DNA of 64,000 nucleotides. Origin: CALBPI01 sp942491885. GTDB lineage: Bacteria > Pseudomonadota > Gammaproteobacteria > Steroidobacterales > Woeseiaceae. This document shows positions 7,164 to 16,963 of the stretch, in pieces. The stretch spans positions 372,001 through 436,000 of the forward strand of contig CALOCQ010000003.1 of assembly GCA_942491885.1 (NCBI GenBank). The letters run 5' to 3'. Numbering within the stretch: position 1 is the stretch's first letter; the number at the start of each line of letters is the position of its first letter. The position numbers were made by a program, and so were the translations under genes. The notes under the pieces are model-generated. The model had not been told where the DNA came from. It was given only the letters and a program-made list of their open reading frames with translations, and searched no databases.

Positions 7164-8646
7164 TACACGCGAAGAAATCCTGATTAATGTAACGCCGCGC
7201 GAGCAGCGTGCAGCCGTAGTTGAGAACGGCATGCTGCAGGAGACCTTTATCGATCGCGCGTCCCGACGCGGCCTGGTTGGTAATATCTACAAAGGTCGGG
7301 TCAGCCGCGTGCTGCCGGGGATGCAGGCGGCGTTCATCGATATCGGGCTCGAGCGGACTGCGTTCCTGCATGCATCGGATATTTCCAAACCCTCTCCTGC
7401 TGATTCTGTGGGCGACACGTTAATTGTGCCGGCGGAAGTCGCTAGCATCAGTGATCTTGTGACCGAAGGTGGCGAGATTCTGGTTCAGGTACTCAAGGAC
7501 CCACTCGGCACGAAAGGCGCACGGCTGACAACTTTCGTGACGTTGCCATCGCGTTATCTGGTGTTGCTGCCGAACAGCGACAGTCTGGGTATTTCTGCGC
7601 GCATCGAAGACGACACCGAACGCGCCCGCTTGCGCGGGGTGCTGGAGGAAATCGTTCCTGAAGATTCGCGCGACGGCTACATCGCGCGCACCGCCGCGGA
7701 AGGCGCGAGTTACGACGCGCTACGCGCGGATATGGTGTTTCTGACGCGTTTGTGGGAAGGGATCCAGCGTCAGGCGGGAAGTACCAGCGGCGGCAAAATT
7801 GTTCATGAGGACTTGCCGCTCACGCTGCGGATCTTGCGCGATATGGTGCAGCAGGATGTCGAACGGATTCGCGTCGACGCCGAACAGGAATACGAACGTA
7901 TGCGCCGTTTCACGGCGAGTTTCTTGCCGGAGCTTACGGACAAGATCGAGCACTACACGGGTCGCAGGCCAATTTTTGATCTGTATGGTGTTGAAGAGGA
8001 AATTGGCAAAGCGCTCGAGCGCAAGGTCACTTTGAAATCCGGCGGCTACCTGATCTTTGACCAGACTGAGGCCATGACCACGGTCGACGTTAATACGGGT
8101 GGTTTCGTTGGCACGCGCTCGCAGGAGGAAACCCTGTATCGCACCAATCTCGAAGCCGCTGTCGCCATTGCCCGGCAACTGCGATTGCGTAACCTTGGCG
8201 GGATCATCATCATTGATTTCATCGACATGCTCGAGTTATCACACCGCGAAAAGGTGCTCGAGGCGCTTGAGCGATCGCTGGCTGGCGATAACGCGAAATA
8301 TCAGATCATGCCGGTGTCGCCACTGGGGCTCGTCGAAATGACGCGAAAAAGAACGCGCGAAAGCCTTGAACATATCCTGTGTGAATCTTGTCCAACCTGC
8401 GAAGGTGGCGGCTCGGTAAAGACCGCGCAGACCGTCTGTTATGAGATCTTCCGCGAAATATTGCGCCAGCATCGTCAATTCACGCTTGAAGAGTTGCTGA
8501 TCCTTGCCCACCAGGATGTTGTTGAATTGTTACTTGACGAAGAATCGGGCGGGCTCGCAGAGCTTGCAGAATTGACCGGCGCCACGGTACGACTGCAGAC
8601 GGAAAATCTGTATGCGCCCGACCAATACGACGTAGTGCTCCTCTAG
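7156..8646 (+). CDS. rng: Ribonuclease G
   Basis: Endoribonuclease of the RNase E/G family that matures the 16S rRNA 5' end and cuts some mRNAs. 496 aa, as usual for RNase G, with no long C-terminal scaffold as in RNase E. The S1 domain is at about 36-120. The catalytic metal segments AMTTVDVNTG and GGIIIIDFIDM are present, as is the zinc-link sequence CESCPTCEGGG. ATG at 7156 overlaps the maf stop; the open frame upstream of it is spurious. Flanked by maf and yhdP as in E. coli. Confidence 0.96.
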   Translation: MNNTREEILINVTPREQRAAVVENGMLQETFIDRASRRGLVGNIYKGRVSRVLPGMQAAFIDIGLERTAFLHASDISKPSPADSVGDTLIVPAEVASISDLVTEGGEILVQVLKDPLGTKGARLTTFVTLPSRYLVLLPNSDSLGISARIEDDTERARLRGVLEEIVPEDSRDGYIARTAAEGASYDALRADMVFLTRLWEGIQRQAGSTSGGKIVHEDLPLTLRILRDMVQQDVERIRVDAEQEYERMRRFTASFLPELTDKIEHYTGRRPIFDLYGVEEEIGKALERKVTLKSGGYLIFDQTEAMTTVDVNTGGFVGTRSQEETLYRTNLEAAVAIARQLRLRNLGGIIIIDFIDMLELSHREKVLEALERSLAGDNAKYQIMPVSPLGLVEMTRKRTRESLEHILCESCPTCEGGGSVKTAQTVCYEIFREILRQHRQFTLEELLILAHQDVVELLLDEESGGLAELAELTGATVRLQTENLYAPDQYDVVLL

Positions 8647-8660
8647 CACGAACCGAATCT

Positions 8661-11600
8661 ATGCTCGCTAAACTTGGCAAATGGGTGCTCTATCTCCTCG
8701 CGACGTTTGTCGTGCTGCTCGCCGTGGCCGTTGGTTTGCTACGCATCCTGATGCCGCAATTGCCGGAATACCGGGACGAGATAATTGCGCGTATTTCCAC
8801 GGCGATCGACGGCGACATATCTTTCGACCGCCTTGATGCCCGCTGGCGACTACGCGGCCCGGAAATTGTATTTCACGATGTCGTTATCGGTGAAGGTATT
8901 GGTGATCGACAGATCGATCCGGTGCGTATAGATACGGTCACCGTTGGCGTTTCTGTTACGCGGCTGGTGCTGAGTCGCGAGTTTCAAATCCGGCGCGTGG
9001 GAATCGACGGTGTCCGCTTGCGGGTTGTGCGTGATAGCGGCGGTTGGCGCCTGCAAGATACGCCACTAAGCGGCGAGCGGCCGGGCGATGAAGCTCCCGA
9101 TAGCAACGGTGCGATGAAGTTGCCTGTTGGGGTTAATCTCGATGTTCGTCTGGACAACGTTGTTGTTGAATACATCGATGCGTTGAATGGGCGCGAGGCG
9201 TTAGTCGTTGAAGTGGGCACGGCAGGACTTGAGCTCGACGACCGGCTACTGCAGTTAGATGCAACCTTGCGACCGGACGATTCAGCCGCGACGCGTGCCA
9301 GCGTTCTTGTCAATGGCAGTTTTGGCTCGCGCGACATGGCTGGCTTGCTCGCCGGCGACTGGTCGGTATCCGCAGATGTTGATGCTGTTTCGGCCGGTCT
9401 GCTGGAGCGCGTCTTGCCACCCGAGTGGCGGCTGCCCAGCTCGGGCGACGCCGACATCGTGCTCGACGCAAGCATTTCTGACGGTTCGCTGCAGGCGGCG
9501 GTTGTCAACGTTGTTGCCGACCAGCTTGTGCCGCCGGGCGGTGGTGATGAGGCGGCTGTCAGCGGCCGGCTTGAATGGTCGCGCAAACCCGATGGCTGGC
9601 TGTGCGCCGTATCTGACTTCAGCGTTGCCGTTGCGGACCGCCGCTGGCCGGCCGCGTCGATGCTGATTAGTCTCGAACAACAACCCGATGCTGTCGTGCT
9701 GAATTTCGGCACGGCAAATATGACCGTCTATGACTTACCCTATCTGGCTTCGTTTCTTCCGACCAATGCGGCAGGTACGCTGCTGGCGACAGGCTTATCG
9801 GGCACGCTGGTTTCGGTGGATGGTTTTGTTCGCTTTGCCCCCGACGTGGCCTTGCTCGAGTTACGTGCTGAAGACCTCAGCACTTATGAGCTAAGTGCGC
9901 AATTTGACGGATTATCGATTGCACCGACGGGCGCATTGCCCGGCATCAGAAATTTCAGCGGCGAAATCCGTTTGTCGGATCTGGCGGGGCGCATGGAGAT
10001 TGATGCGCGTGATACGAGCGTGGTCTACCCGCGTTTGTTTGCGCAGCCGGTCGCGCTGGATCGCCTGAGCGGTACGTTGGTTTGGCGCAATAACGATCGT
10101 GGCGTTTCATTTTTGTCAGACGGCATCCGTATCGAGACCCCGTCGCTGTCAGCCGATAGCAGCCTGGAGCTCTTGCTGGGTGCCGATGGATCCGGTGTCA
10201 CTATTGATGTCCAGTCATCGTGGTCGATTGCGGATCTCGCTGCGATCGATGGCTTGCTGCCGACAAAAGCCATGTCGTCCAAACTGGCCGATTGGCTGTC
10301 GAACGCCTTTGAGGCGGGACGCATTGAGGACGGGCAGTTCGAGTTGAGAGGGGACTTGCGAGACTTTCCGTTTGACGACAGCGAGGGCGTTTTTCGCGGC
10401 AGCGGTCGGGCGCAAGCGGTGACCATGCGCTATGCACGGCAATGGCCAACCATTCAGCAGCTGACGGCTGAGGTCGAGCTCGACGGATTGAGTCTATCAA
10501 CAGTCAGCAACTCCGGGATTTCCGGCGGCGTGCCATTTCGTGATGCGCAGGCGTCATTCGCGGATCTGCGCAGCGGTCTGCTGACCATTGACACGCAAGG
10601 CAGCTCGACGTTGCCGCGCCTGTACGATTTCACGGCGAACAGTCCGCTGCGAAAACTGTTTGGCGCTCAGTTTGATCGTATGCGGCTAGCCGGAGATGCC
10701 GACTACGCTGTCGCGTTGCGGGTACCGCTAAAGGCCGTGCAATCGTTCACCGTCGACGCAACACTGGATGCACGCGACGCAGCGTTCTCGCTCGATTTCC
10801 TTCCTGTTGGCATTGAGTCTATTAACGGTCAGGTGCGGGTTGACCGGCTTGGCGCTTATGCCGAAGGCCTGCAAGCGATAGTTCTTGGCGAGCCCATCAG
10901 CATAAACGTCGCGCCGCTGACGGACGAGGATGACTACTCCATTCAGGTATCCGGTTCGGGCACGCTAAGTGCTGCGGCGATTGTCGATTCCCTGAGGCTG
11001 CCACTTGCCGGTAGGGTGGCTGGCAGTACGCCTTTCGACGCGAGGATCAAGCTGCCGAAGTTGCAGCCTGATCAGCCGGCCAGCCCGGTACAAATTGCGT
11101 TGCAAACTACGCTGCAAGGTCTTGCTATCGATTTGCCGTATCCGGTAGGTAAACCGGCCGACACACAATCGCCTACGTCGCTGACGGTCGGGATTTCAGA
11201 CGCTTTGAATGCTCATATTACTAACAATGGCCTGATTGATGCTGCCGCAAGGCTCAGTCGCGCAACGCCAACCGATGGCATCGCACTTGATCGCGCGACG
11301 ATCCATCTCGGTGAGGGGCGGGCATTGCTGCCGGAGATTGACGGGCTGTTTGTCGACGGTCGCATCGACACATTCCGCCTGGGTGACTGGCTGTCGCTAA
11401 ACCTCGACGGAAACGGCTATTTCATCGACAACCTGGTGTCGGCTGCGGTCCAGGTCGACGACCTGTATGCGTTCGGCCAGCGGGTGGCGGACGTGCGTAC
11501 GCGCCTTGTGCGCTCCGAACAGAACTGGCTTGTGGACGTGCAGTCAGAGGCGATCGAGGGCACGATCTCAGTGCCGCGCGACCTTAACAGCGGCGCGCCC

Positions 11601-12539
11601 GTGCGATTCGAGATGGAGCGCCTGAAGTTGCTCGAGGCAGATCCGCAGGCAGGCGCGCCGGCCGATCCGTCGACGCTACCGCCGCTGCGCATCCGCGCCG
11701 CTGAGTTTGCATTGGGCGATCGCGAGTTTGGTGCATTGGACGCGCAGATCGACAAACAGGCCGACGGGTTATCGGCGACGCGACTTAGTACGAATACTGA
11801 TGCGTTCGCAATTGACGCGACAGGAACCTGGTTGGTGGACCCGATTGAGGCGGTCGGCTCAAGGACCTCGCTGACCGGCACAGTGACCAGCAACGACGTC
11901 AAAAGAATGATGAACCAGCTGGGCTATGCGCCGGGCATTAATGCGGAGTCACTGAAGGCGACGCTGGATATGTCCTGGGCCGGCGGTCCGTCAGCTGATT
12001 TTGTCGCCTCACTTGATGGTGACGTCAGCATCTCGATCAACAATGGTTCGCTTGATGAAGTCGAGCCCGGCGCCGGTCGCGTTGTCGGACTGATGAGTGT
12101 CGCGGAGCTGCCAAGGCGCCTCGCGCTGGATTTTCGCGACGTCTTCCAGAAAGGCTTTAATTTTGATGAAATTGTCGGTGATTTTCGGCTCGTCAACGGC
12201 GATGCATACACCTGCAATCTGTCGCTGACGGGCTCGTCGGCGGATGTCGGTCTGGTCGGGCGGGCGAGCCTCGACAAGCGCAATTACAACCAGACGGCGA
12301 TTGTCAGCGTCAAAGTTGGCAATACATTGCCGGCGGTCGGGGCGGTGGTTGCCGGCCCGCAAGTCGGCGCGGCATTGCTTTTGTTCAGCCAGATTTTCAA
12401 GAAGCCGTTGCGGGGCATGACCGAGGTCTACTACCAGATCAACGGCAGTTGGGACGACCCCAGCATCAACAGAACAGATGTCGAGAGATTTGTCGCCACG
12501 TCCGATCTCGCCGGCTGCCTGGTCGACAATGGCGGCTGA
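8661..12539 (+). CDS. yhdP: YhdP-family AsmA-like envelope protein
   Basis: Very long (1292 aa) inner-membrane-anchored periplasmic protein. YhdP, TamB and YdbH are thought to form bridge-like channels that carry phospholipids to the outer membrane. One N-terminal membrane helix (about residues 7-29) is followed by a long beta-rich region with an AsmA/DUF3971-like organisation, and the C-terminal SQIFKKPLRGMTEVYYQINGSW part is typical of the family. The start 14 bases after rng and the position before tldD match the E. coli order. ATG at 8661 gives the membrane anchor directly. Confidence 0.92.
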   Translation: MLAKLGKWVLYLLATFVVLLAVAVGLLRILMPQLPEYRDEIIARISTAIDGDISFDRLDARWRLRGPEIVFHDVVIGEGIGDRQIDPVRIDTVTVGVSVTRLVLSREFQIRRVGIDGVRLRVVRDSGGWRLQDTPLSGERPGDEAPDSNGAMKLPVGVNLDVRLDNVVVEYIDALNGREALVVEVGTAGLELDDRLLQLDATLRPDDSAATRASVLVNGSFGSRDMAGLLAGDWSVSADVDAVSAGLLERVLPPEWRLPSSGDADIVLDASISDGSLQAAVVNVVADQLVPPGGGDEAAVSGRLEWSRKPDGWLCAVSDFSVAVADRRWPAASMLISLEQQPDAVVLNFGTANMTVYDLPYLASFLPTNAAGTLLATGLSGTLVSVDGFVRFAPDVALLELRAEDLSTYELSAQFDGLSIAPTGALPGIRNFSGEIRLSDLAGRMEIDARDTSVVYPRLFAQPVALDRLSGTLVWRNNDRGVSFLSDGIRIETPSLSADSSLELLLGADGSGVTIDVQSSWSIADLAAIDGLLPTKAMSSKLADWLSNAFEAGRIEDGQFELRGDLRDFPFDDSEGVFRGSGRAQAVTMRYARQWPTIQQLTAEVELDGLSLSTVSNSGISGGVPFRDAQASFADLRSGLLTIDTQGSSTLPRLYDFTANSPLRKLFGAQFDRMRLAGDADYAVALRVPLKAVQSFTVDATLDARDAAFSLDFLPVGIESINGQVRVDRLGAYAEGLQAIVLGEPISINVAPLTDEDDYSIQVSGSGTLSAAAIVDSLRLPLAGRVAGSTPFDARIKLPKLQPDQPASPVQIALQTTLQGLAIDLPYPVGKPADTQSPTSLTVGISDALNAHITNNGLIDAAARLSRATPTDGIALDRATIHLGEGRALLPEIDGLFVDGRIDTFRLGDWLSLNLDGNGYFIDNLVSAAVQVDDLYAFGQRVADVRTRLVRSEQNWLVDVQSEAIEGTISVPRDLNSGAPVRFEMERLKLLEADPQAGAPADPSTLPPLRIRAAEFALGDREFGALDAQIDKQADGLSATRLSTNTDAFAIDATGTWLVDPIEAVGSRTSLTGTVTSNDVKRMMNQLGYAPGINAESLKATLDMSWAGGPSADFVASLDGDVSISINNGSLDEVEPGAGRVVGLMSVAELPRRLALDFRDVFQKGFNFDEIVGDFRLVNGDAYTCNLSLTGSSADVGLVGRASLDKRNYNQTAIVSVKVGNTLPAVGAVVAGPQVGAALLLFSQIFKKPLRGMTEVYYQINGSWDDPSINRTDVERFVATSDLAGCLVDNGG

Positions 12540-12598
12540 ACACCACGCCGTCGCCAGTTGAGCTATCATGCAAGACGTTTTTAGCTTGAGATCGCATC

Positions 12599-14041
12599 GT
12601 GGCCGAATCCTCTGATAGCGCGCTTGTCGCGAGAATCCTCGAAACCGGTGAGTTAACCGAAAGCCAACTGCAGCAGACCCTCGGGACATTATTGCAGCGG
12701 CGCGTCGACGAGACTGATCTGTACTTTCAGATTGGTGAGAGCGAAAGCTGGTCGCTGGAGGACGGTATCGTGCGCGATGCGGGCTTCAGCCGCCAGCAGG
12801 GTGTCGGTGTGCGCGCGGTCAGCGGCGAGAAGACCGGTTTTGCCTATTCCGATGATCTTATGTTGCCGGCGCTGCAGCGCGCTGCCGGCGCAGCCCGGGC
12901 AATCGTGCGTCAGGGCCAGTCATATACCACGCCGGCGTTGCGACCGGTGGTGCGTAAGGCGCTCTACAGTTCCCTCAGTCCGCTTGGCGCGCTCACCGAC
13001 AGCGAGAAAACCGATCTTTTGCGCGCTCTGGATTCGGGTATTCGCGCGCTCGACCCGCGTATTGAGCAAGTCGTCGTGAGCTTGGCGGCGAGTCACGACG
13101 ACATCCTGATTGTGGCCGGCGACGGCACGCTGTGCGCCGACGCACGGCCACTTGTGCGGCTCAATGTGAGTGTGATCGTCAATGAGAACGGTCGTCGCGA
13201 GCAGGGTTATGCAGGCGGTGGCGGGCGCTTTCCGCTCGACGTTTTCGTGCAAAAGGACCTCGGCATGGAGTATGGCCGTGAGGCTGTTCGTCAGGCGCTG
13301 GTGCAGCTGGAAGCGGTGGCTGCGCCCGCAGGACCGATGCCTGTGGTACTGGGTCCCGGCTGGCCGGCGGTGTTGTTACACGAGGCGATCGGGCATGGCC
13401 TTGAAGGCGACTTCAATCGCAAGAAAACCTCCGCGTTCAGCGGGCGAATCGGCGAGCGCGTGGCATCACCGCTGTGCACCGTCGTTGATGACGGCACGCT
13501 GCCAAACCGGCGCGGGTCGCTTAGCGTTGACGATGAGGGCGTGGCGAGCCAATGCACGGTTCTGATCGAGGATGGCATTCTCAAGAATTACATGCAGGAT
13601 AAGATGAACGCACGGCTGATGGGCGTACCCGCGACCGGCAATGGCAGGAGAGAATCGTTCGCACACCTGCCGATGCCGCGCATGACCAATACCTACATGC
13701 GCAATGGTCCGCACGACCCGCAAGAGATTATTGCGTCGGTCGAGAAAGGCATTTATGCACCTAATTTCGGTGGTGGTCAGGTCGACATCACGTCGGGTAA
13801 GTTTGTCTTTTCGGCGAGCGAGGCCTATCTGATCGAGGGCGGCAAGCTCGGTGCACCGGTCAAGGGTGCAACGCTGATCGGCAGTGGGCCGGATGTTCTG
13901 ACCCGCGTCAGTATGGTCGGTAACGACATGGCGTTGGACACCGGCGTCGGCGTTTGCGGCAAGGACGGTCAATCGGTACCGGTCGGCGTTGGTCAGCCCA
14001 CGCTCAAGATCGATGAAATTACCGTCGGCGGCACCCACTAG
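12599..14041 (+). CDS. tldD: Metalloprotease TldD
   Basis: Catalytic half of the TldD/TldE (PmbA) zinc protease heterodimer, which degrades unfolded peptides, matures microcin-like peptides and affects CcdA antitoxin. The zinc motif HEAIGHGLE has its histidines at residues 261 and 265 or 266, followed by GDFNRKKTSAFSGRIG. 480 aa, GTG start. Its partner pmbA lies at 19391-20734, on the same strand but five genes away, so the two are not in one operon. Confidence 0.96.
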   Translation: MAESSDSALVARILETGELTESQLQQTLGTLLQRRVDETDLYFQIGESESWSLEDGIVRDAGFSRQQGVGVRAVSGEKTGFAYSDDLMLPALQRAAGAARAIVRQGQSYTTPALRPVVRKALYSSLSPLGALTDSEKTDLLRALDSGIRALDPRIEQVVVSLAASHDDILIVAGDGTLCADARPLVRLNVSVIVNENGRREQGYAGGGGRFPLDVFVQKDLGMEYGREAVRQALVQLEAVAAPAGPMPVVLGPGWPAVLLHEAIGHGLEGDFNRKKTSAFSGRIGERVASPLCTVVDDGTLPNRRGSLSVDDEGVASQCTVLIEDGILKNYMQDKMNARLMGVPATGNGRRESFAHLPMPRMTNTYMRNGPHDPQEIIASVEKGIYAPNFGGGQVDITSGKFVFSASEAYLIEGGKLGAPVKGATLIGSGPDVLTRVSMVGNDMALDTGVGVCGKDGQSVPVGVGQPTLKIDEITVGGTH

Positions 14042-14156
14042 AACACCAATTTCGACTTATGTTGAATGACGCCGGACTATGTTGTGATGGCAGTCACCGC
14101 GCGTTCCCAATGCCTTGTGCATACTTCCCCTCAGTAGATATCAGTGGGGAAAAACC

Positions 14157-14327
14157 ATGCAATTTGACAATACGGTTACGGAATTAGATCTGGATCCCGC
14201 GGCACGCGAATTCGCTGAAAAGCTCCGCGAGAAAGGCATCAAGCCTGACGTTGACTATGGGGTCGACGGCTTTCAGGAGTCACTCGGCGCACGTTTGTTG
14301 CGAATGATCGGCGTAAAGCCTGACTAG
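14157..14327 (+). CDS. Small conserved-looking protein, unknown function
   Basis: 56-aa acidic/basic soluble protein rich in charged residues (REFAEKLREKGIKPDVDYG). I do not recognise a family. ATG at 14157 is preceded by a good purine-rich ribosome site (gtgggga), favouring it over the longer frame starting at 14115. Codon use resembles the neighbouring genes. It is separated from tldD by 115 bases, which could hold its own promoter, and is followed by another small gene. Confidence 0.6.
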   Translation: MQFDNTVTELDLDPAAREFAEKLREKGIKPDVDYGVDGFQESLGARLLRMIGVKPD

Positions 14328-14426
14328 GCTTTCACACCCACGAATTTTAGAATTCGACGGTTCACAGGGTATGCTTGGCTAGCGCGGACAGGCGATTGAT
14401 AACGTCGGCGCGAGCGGAGCGATGCT

Positions 14427-14642
14427 ATGTGGATATCAAAACCGGTTTACGAGTCAGTGCCCTACGTTTATCTGATCGCGGGTCTGGCACTTCTGGGTCT
14501 GTCGATGTATCTGGATTTTTGGTACTGGCCGACGATCTGTCTGCTGCTGGGTGTAGCCAGTCTGATCTGCGGGCTGGTCATCTGGTTGCGGCGTCGTGAT
14601 TACCGCGACCGCCAGTCCCATCTCGACGACACCCTGATGTAG
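14427..14642 (+). CDS. Small two-helix membrane protein, unknown function
   Basis: 71 aa with two hydrophobic helices (about residues 14-30 and 34-53), then a charged tail rich in arginine and aspartate (LRRRDYRDRQSHLDD). A GGAG sits seven bases upstream of the ATG. No enzymatic motif is visible. The overlapping frame at 14375-14599 lacks these features and was discarded. The gene ends six bases before the convergent ATPase gene. Confidence 0.65.
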   Translation: MWISKPVYESVPYVYLIAGLALLGLSMYLDFWYWPTICLLLGVASLICGLVIWLRRRDYRDRQSHLDDTLM

Positions 14643-14647
14643 GACGG

Positions 14648-15826
14648 CTATTCTTCCTCGAACAGCGCTTCGTCCGGGTCGCGGAAGTCCTTGTAGATAA
14701 GCCGGTGATTGCCGATGGCAATCACATCACCGTCCCGCAAGCGGCGCTTCTTGATGCGCCGCGCACCAACAAAAATACCATTCGTACTGTTGAGGTCTTC
14801 GATGATCGATGTTTCGGCATTAGTCGTGATTTGTGCATGATGTCGGCTGACGAACTGTGAGTCGATGTGAATGTCGTTGTCCTCAGTTCGACCGATGACC
14901 ATGCGGCCGGTTGTGATCTCGTACTCGCCAATGGACTGATCTTTTTCCTTGAGTTCAATTTGCGCAAGTATCGCGGGCTGATCGCTTGTATTGCCGCTCG
15001 CCGCTTCGTCGTTGCTTTCCTGCCAGCCCAGCTCGTCTATTGCGGCTTGCATTTGCTCGACGCCGACGGTGTCTAATTCATCCGCAAACGCGCACAGCAT
15101 TGCGGTGTCGCATAAGGTATTGATGAGTCTCGGAACGCCGTTGGTAAACTTGGCGATATATTCGAAACAGGCTTCGTCGAACAATTCGCGCTCGCCCGAA
15201 CCGGCGACCTGCAGGCGGTGCAGAACGTAATTGCGCTGATCGCTTTCGTTCAGCCCATCAAGGTGAAACTTCAGCCTGACGCGTTGCGTTAGCTGACGGA
15301 GATCTTCGCGATTGATTTTGTCTCTGAGCTCGGGCTGGCCGGCGATGATGATGCGAAGGACTTTTTCCTTGTGTGTTTCAAGTCCGCTCAGCAAGCGGAT
15401 TTCTTCCAGCACGCGGCGTGACAGGTTCTGTGCCTCATCGACAATCAGCAGCACCCGCCGCCCGGCGCTGTATTGCTCCAGCAAATAGGTGTTGAGCATG
15501 TCTAGCAGCTCGGCCTTGCCTTTGCCGAACGGTTTGAAGCCAAACTCCACCAGCACGCTTTGCAGGAATTCTTCCGGCGACAGCTGGGTTTGCGAAATCA
15601 TCGCGTAGTCGACGGTGTCGTCGAGGTCGCCGAGGAATGTCTGTAGCAGTGTCGTTTTGCCGGAGCCGACTTCGCCGGTCAGGATTACAAAACCGTCGGC
15701 CAGCCAGATCGTCGATTCGAGATAGCTTTTCGCCTGCTGGTGCTGCTCGCTCCAGTACACAAAGTCCGGATCGGGCGTGAGGCGAAATGGCTGCTCGGTC
15801 AGCTTGAAATGTTCGGTGTAGGCCAT
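14648..15826 (-). CDS. ExeA/GspA-type AAA ATPase with C-terminal FHA domain
   Basis: 392 aa. Residues 1-260 form an ExeA-like AAA ATPase: start YTEHFKLTEQPFRLTPDP, Walker A GEVGSGKTT at 51-59, Walker B LLIVDEAQNL, and GVPRLINTLCDTAML as sensor region. Residues about 300-385 form an FHA phosphothreonine-binding domain (MVIGRTEDNDIHI, VSRHHAQI, NSTNGIFVG). ExeA proteins help place secretin rings or act as related ATPases, but the peptidoglycan-binding half and the GspB partner are missing here. The FHA domain implies input from a Ser/Thr kinase, none of which is in the window. ATG at 15826 chosen because the conserved N-terminus begins there; the longer frame to 15871 is unlikely. Confidence 0.88.
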   Translation of the reverse strand: MAYTEHFKLTEQPFRLTPDPDFVYWSEQHQQAKSYLESTIWLADGFVILTGEVGSGKTTLLQTFLGDLDDTVDYAMISQTQLSPEEFLQSVLVEFGFKPFGKGKAELLDMLNTYLLEQYSAGRRVLLIVDEAQNLSRRVLEEIRLLSGLETHKEKVLRIIIAGQPELRDKINREDLRQLTQRVRLKFHLDGLNESDQRNYVLHRLQVAGSGERELFDEACFEYIAKFTNGVPRLINTLCDTAMLCAFADELDTVGVEQMQAAIDELGWQESNDEAASGNTSDQPAILAQIELKEKDQSIGEYEITTGRMVIGRTEDNDIHIDSQFVSRHHAQITTNAETSIIEDLNSTNGIFVGARRIKKRRLRDGDVIAIGNHRLIYKDFRDPDEALFEEE

Positions 15827-15832
15827 CTGCGT

Positions 15833-15838
15833 AGTATA
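15833..15838 (-). promoter_or_regulatory. Possible -10 element of the ExeA-FHA gene
   Basis: On the minus strand TATACT lies only six bases upstream of the ATG at 15826, so a transcript would start at or within a base or two of the start codon (a leaderless mRNA). No convincing -35 element is seen at 16-18 bases spacing. Confidence 0.35.
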
Positions 15839-15871
15839 CCCAAACTGTCCGGTCGGGATGCCGGGATGCAT

Positions 15872-16960
15872 TCAGGCATCAATGCCAAGGTCGCTGGCCA
15901 ACGAATCCAGGCGCTGGCTGAGCTCACTGTGGCTGTCGGCCAGCATGTTGATGTGACCGATTTTGCGGCCTGGGCGCGGCTGCTTGCCATAATTATGGAT
16001 GAATGTGTCTGGCGCTTTGAGTGCCGCGGTCAGATCGGGCATTTCGCCGATGATGTTCAACATGCCGGCCGCCTGCTCGAGTTCGGTGGTGCCGAGCGGC
16101 AGGTCGCAAATGGCGCGCAGGTGGTTCTCGAACTGGCTATGGCTGGCGCCATCGATCGTCCAGTGCCCCGAATTGTGAACCCGCGGTGCGAATTCGTTGC
16201 CAAGCAACAAATCCCCGCAGACGAAGAATTCGATCGCAATCGTGCCGACGTAGTCCAGATGCCCGGTAATCGAACGCAGGTGATGTAGCGCCTGACGTCT
16301 GAGCGCACGACTGAATGTCGCAGTTTCACTTCTTATCAGGATGCCGTTGCGATGGTGGTTTTGTGTTAGCGGATACACAACCAGACTGCCGTCACGCGCG
16401 CGGCTGCCGACGACCGACAGCTCGGCATCAAATGACACCAGCCGCTCGATCAGCAAGCCGACACCGCCCATCGCGTCAAACAGACCGGCGACGTCGTCCA
16501 TTGTCGTTAAGCGACGCTGGCCCTTGCCGTCATATCCTAGTGAGCGTGTCTTTGCGATGAGCGGTAGTCCCAGCGCCTCGACTGCGGCCACGATGTCTGC
16601 CTGGCTATTCACCGCGCGCCATGGAGCCACCGGAATTCCGGCTTTCTCAAATAATGTTTTCTCTCTTGCGCGCTCCTGAGCCTGATGCAGCGCGTTGCCA
16701 TTCGGAGATAACGCCAGCGCCGATTCGCCGGTCAGCGCAGTTGACGGCACATTTTCAAACTCGAAGGTAAGCACGTCAGTGCGCTTTGCCAAAGACGCCA
16801 GTGCATCAAGGTCGTCGAAGGCGGCACAGATGTGCTTGCCCAGCATCGATGCACAAGGCTTGTCTGCCGGATCGAGAAAGGTGAACTCGAGCCCGAGCGG
16901 CAGCCCCGCCAGCGCCAGCATCCGGCCGAGCTGGCCGCCGCCGATGATCCCGACATGCAT
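15872..16960 (-). CDS. purK: 5-(carboxyamino)imidazole ribonucleotide synthase
   Basis: ATP-grasp enzyme of de novo purine synthesis that makes N5-CAIR from AIR, bicarbonate and ATP. The N-terminal GIIGGGQLGRMLALAG is diagnostic; LIAKTRSLGYDGKGQ and the C-terminal NEFAPRVHNSGHWTIDG are catalytic-region motifs. 362 aa, normal. ATG start, three bases after the purE stop, so it is co-transcribed with purE, whose product converts N5-CAIR to CAIR. Confidence 0.97.
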   Translation of the reverse strand: MHVGIIGGGQLGRMLALAGLPLGLEFTFLDPADKPCASMLGKHICAAFDDLDALASLAKRTDVLTFEFENVPSTALTGESALALSPNGNALHQAQERAREKTLFEKAGIPVAPWRAVNSQADIVAAVEALGLPLIAKTRSLGYDGKGQRRLTTMDDVAGLFDAMGGVGLLIERLVSFDAELSVVGSRARDGSLVVYPLTQNHHRNGILIRSETATFSRALRRQALHHLRSITGHLDYVGTIAIEFFVCGDLLLGNEFAPRVHNSGHWTIDGASHSQFENHLRAICDLPLGTTELEQAAGMLNIIGEMPDLTAALKAPDTFIHNYGKQPRPGRKIGHINMLADSHSELSQRLDSLASDLGIDA

Positions 16961-16963
16961 GGC

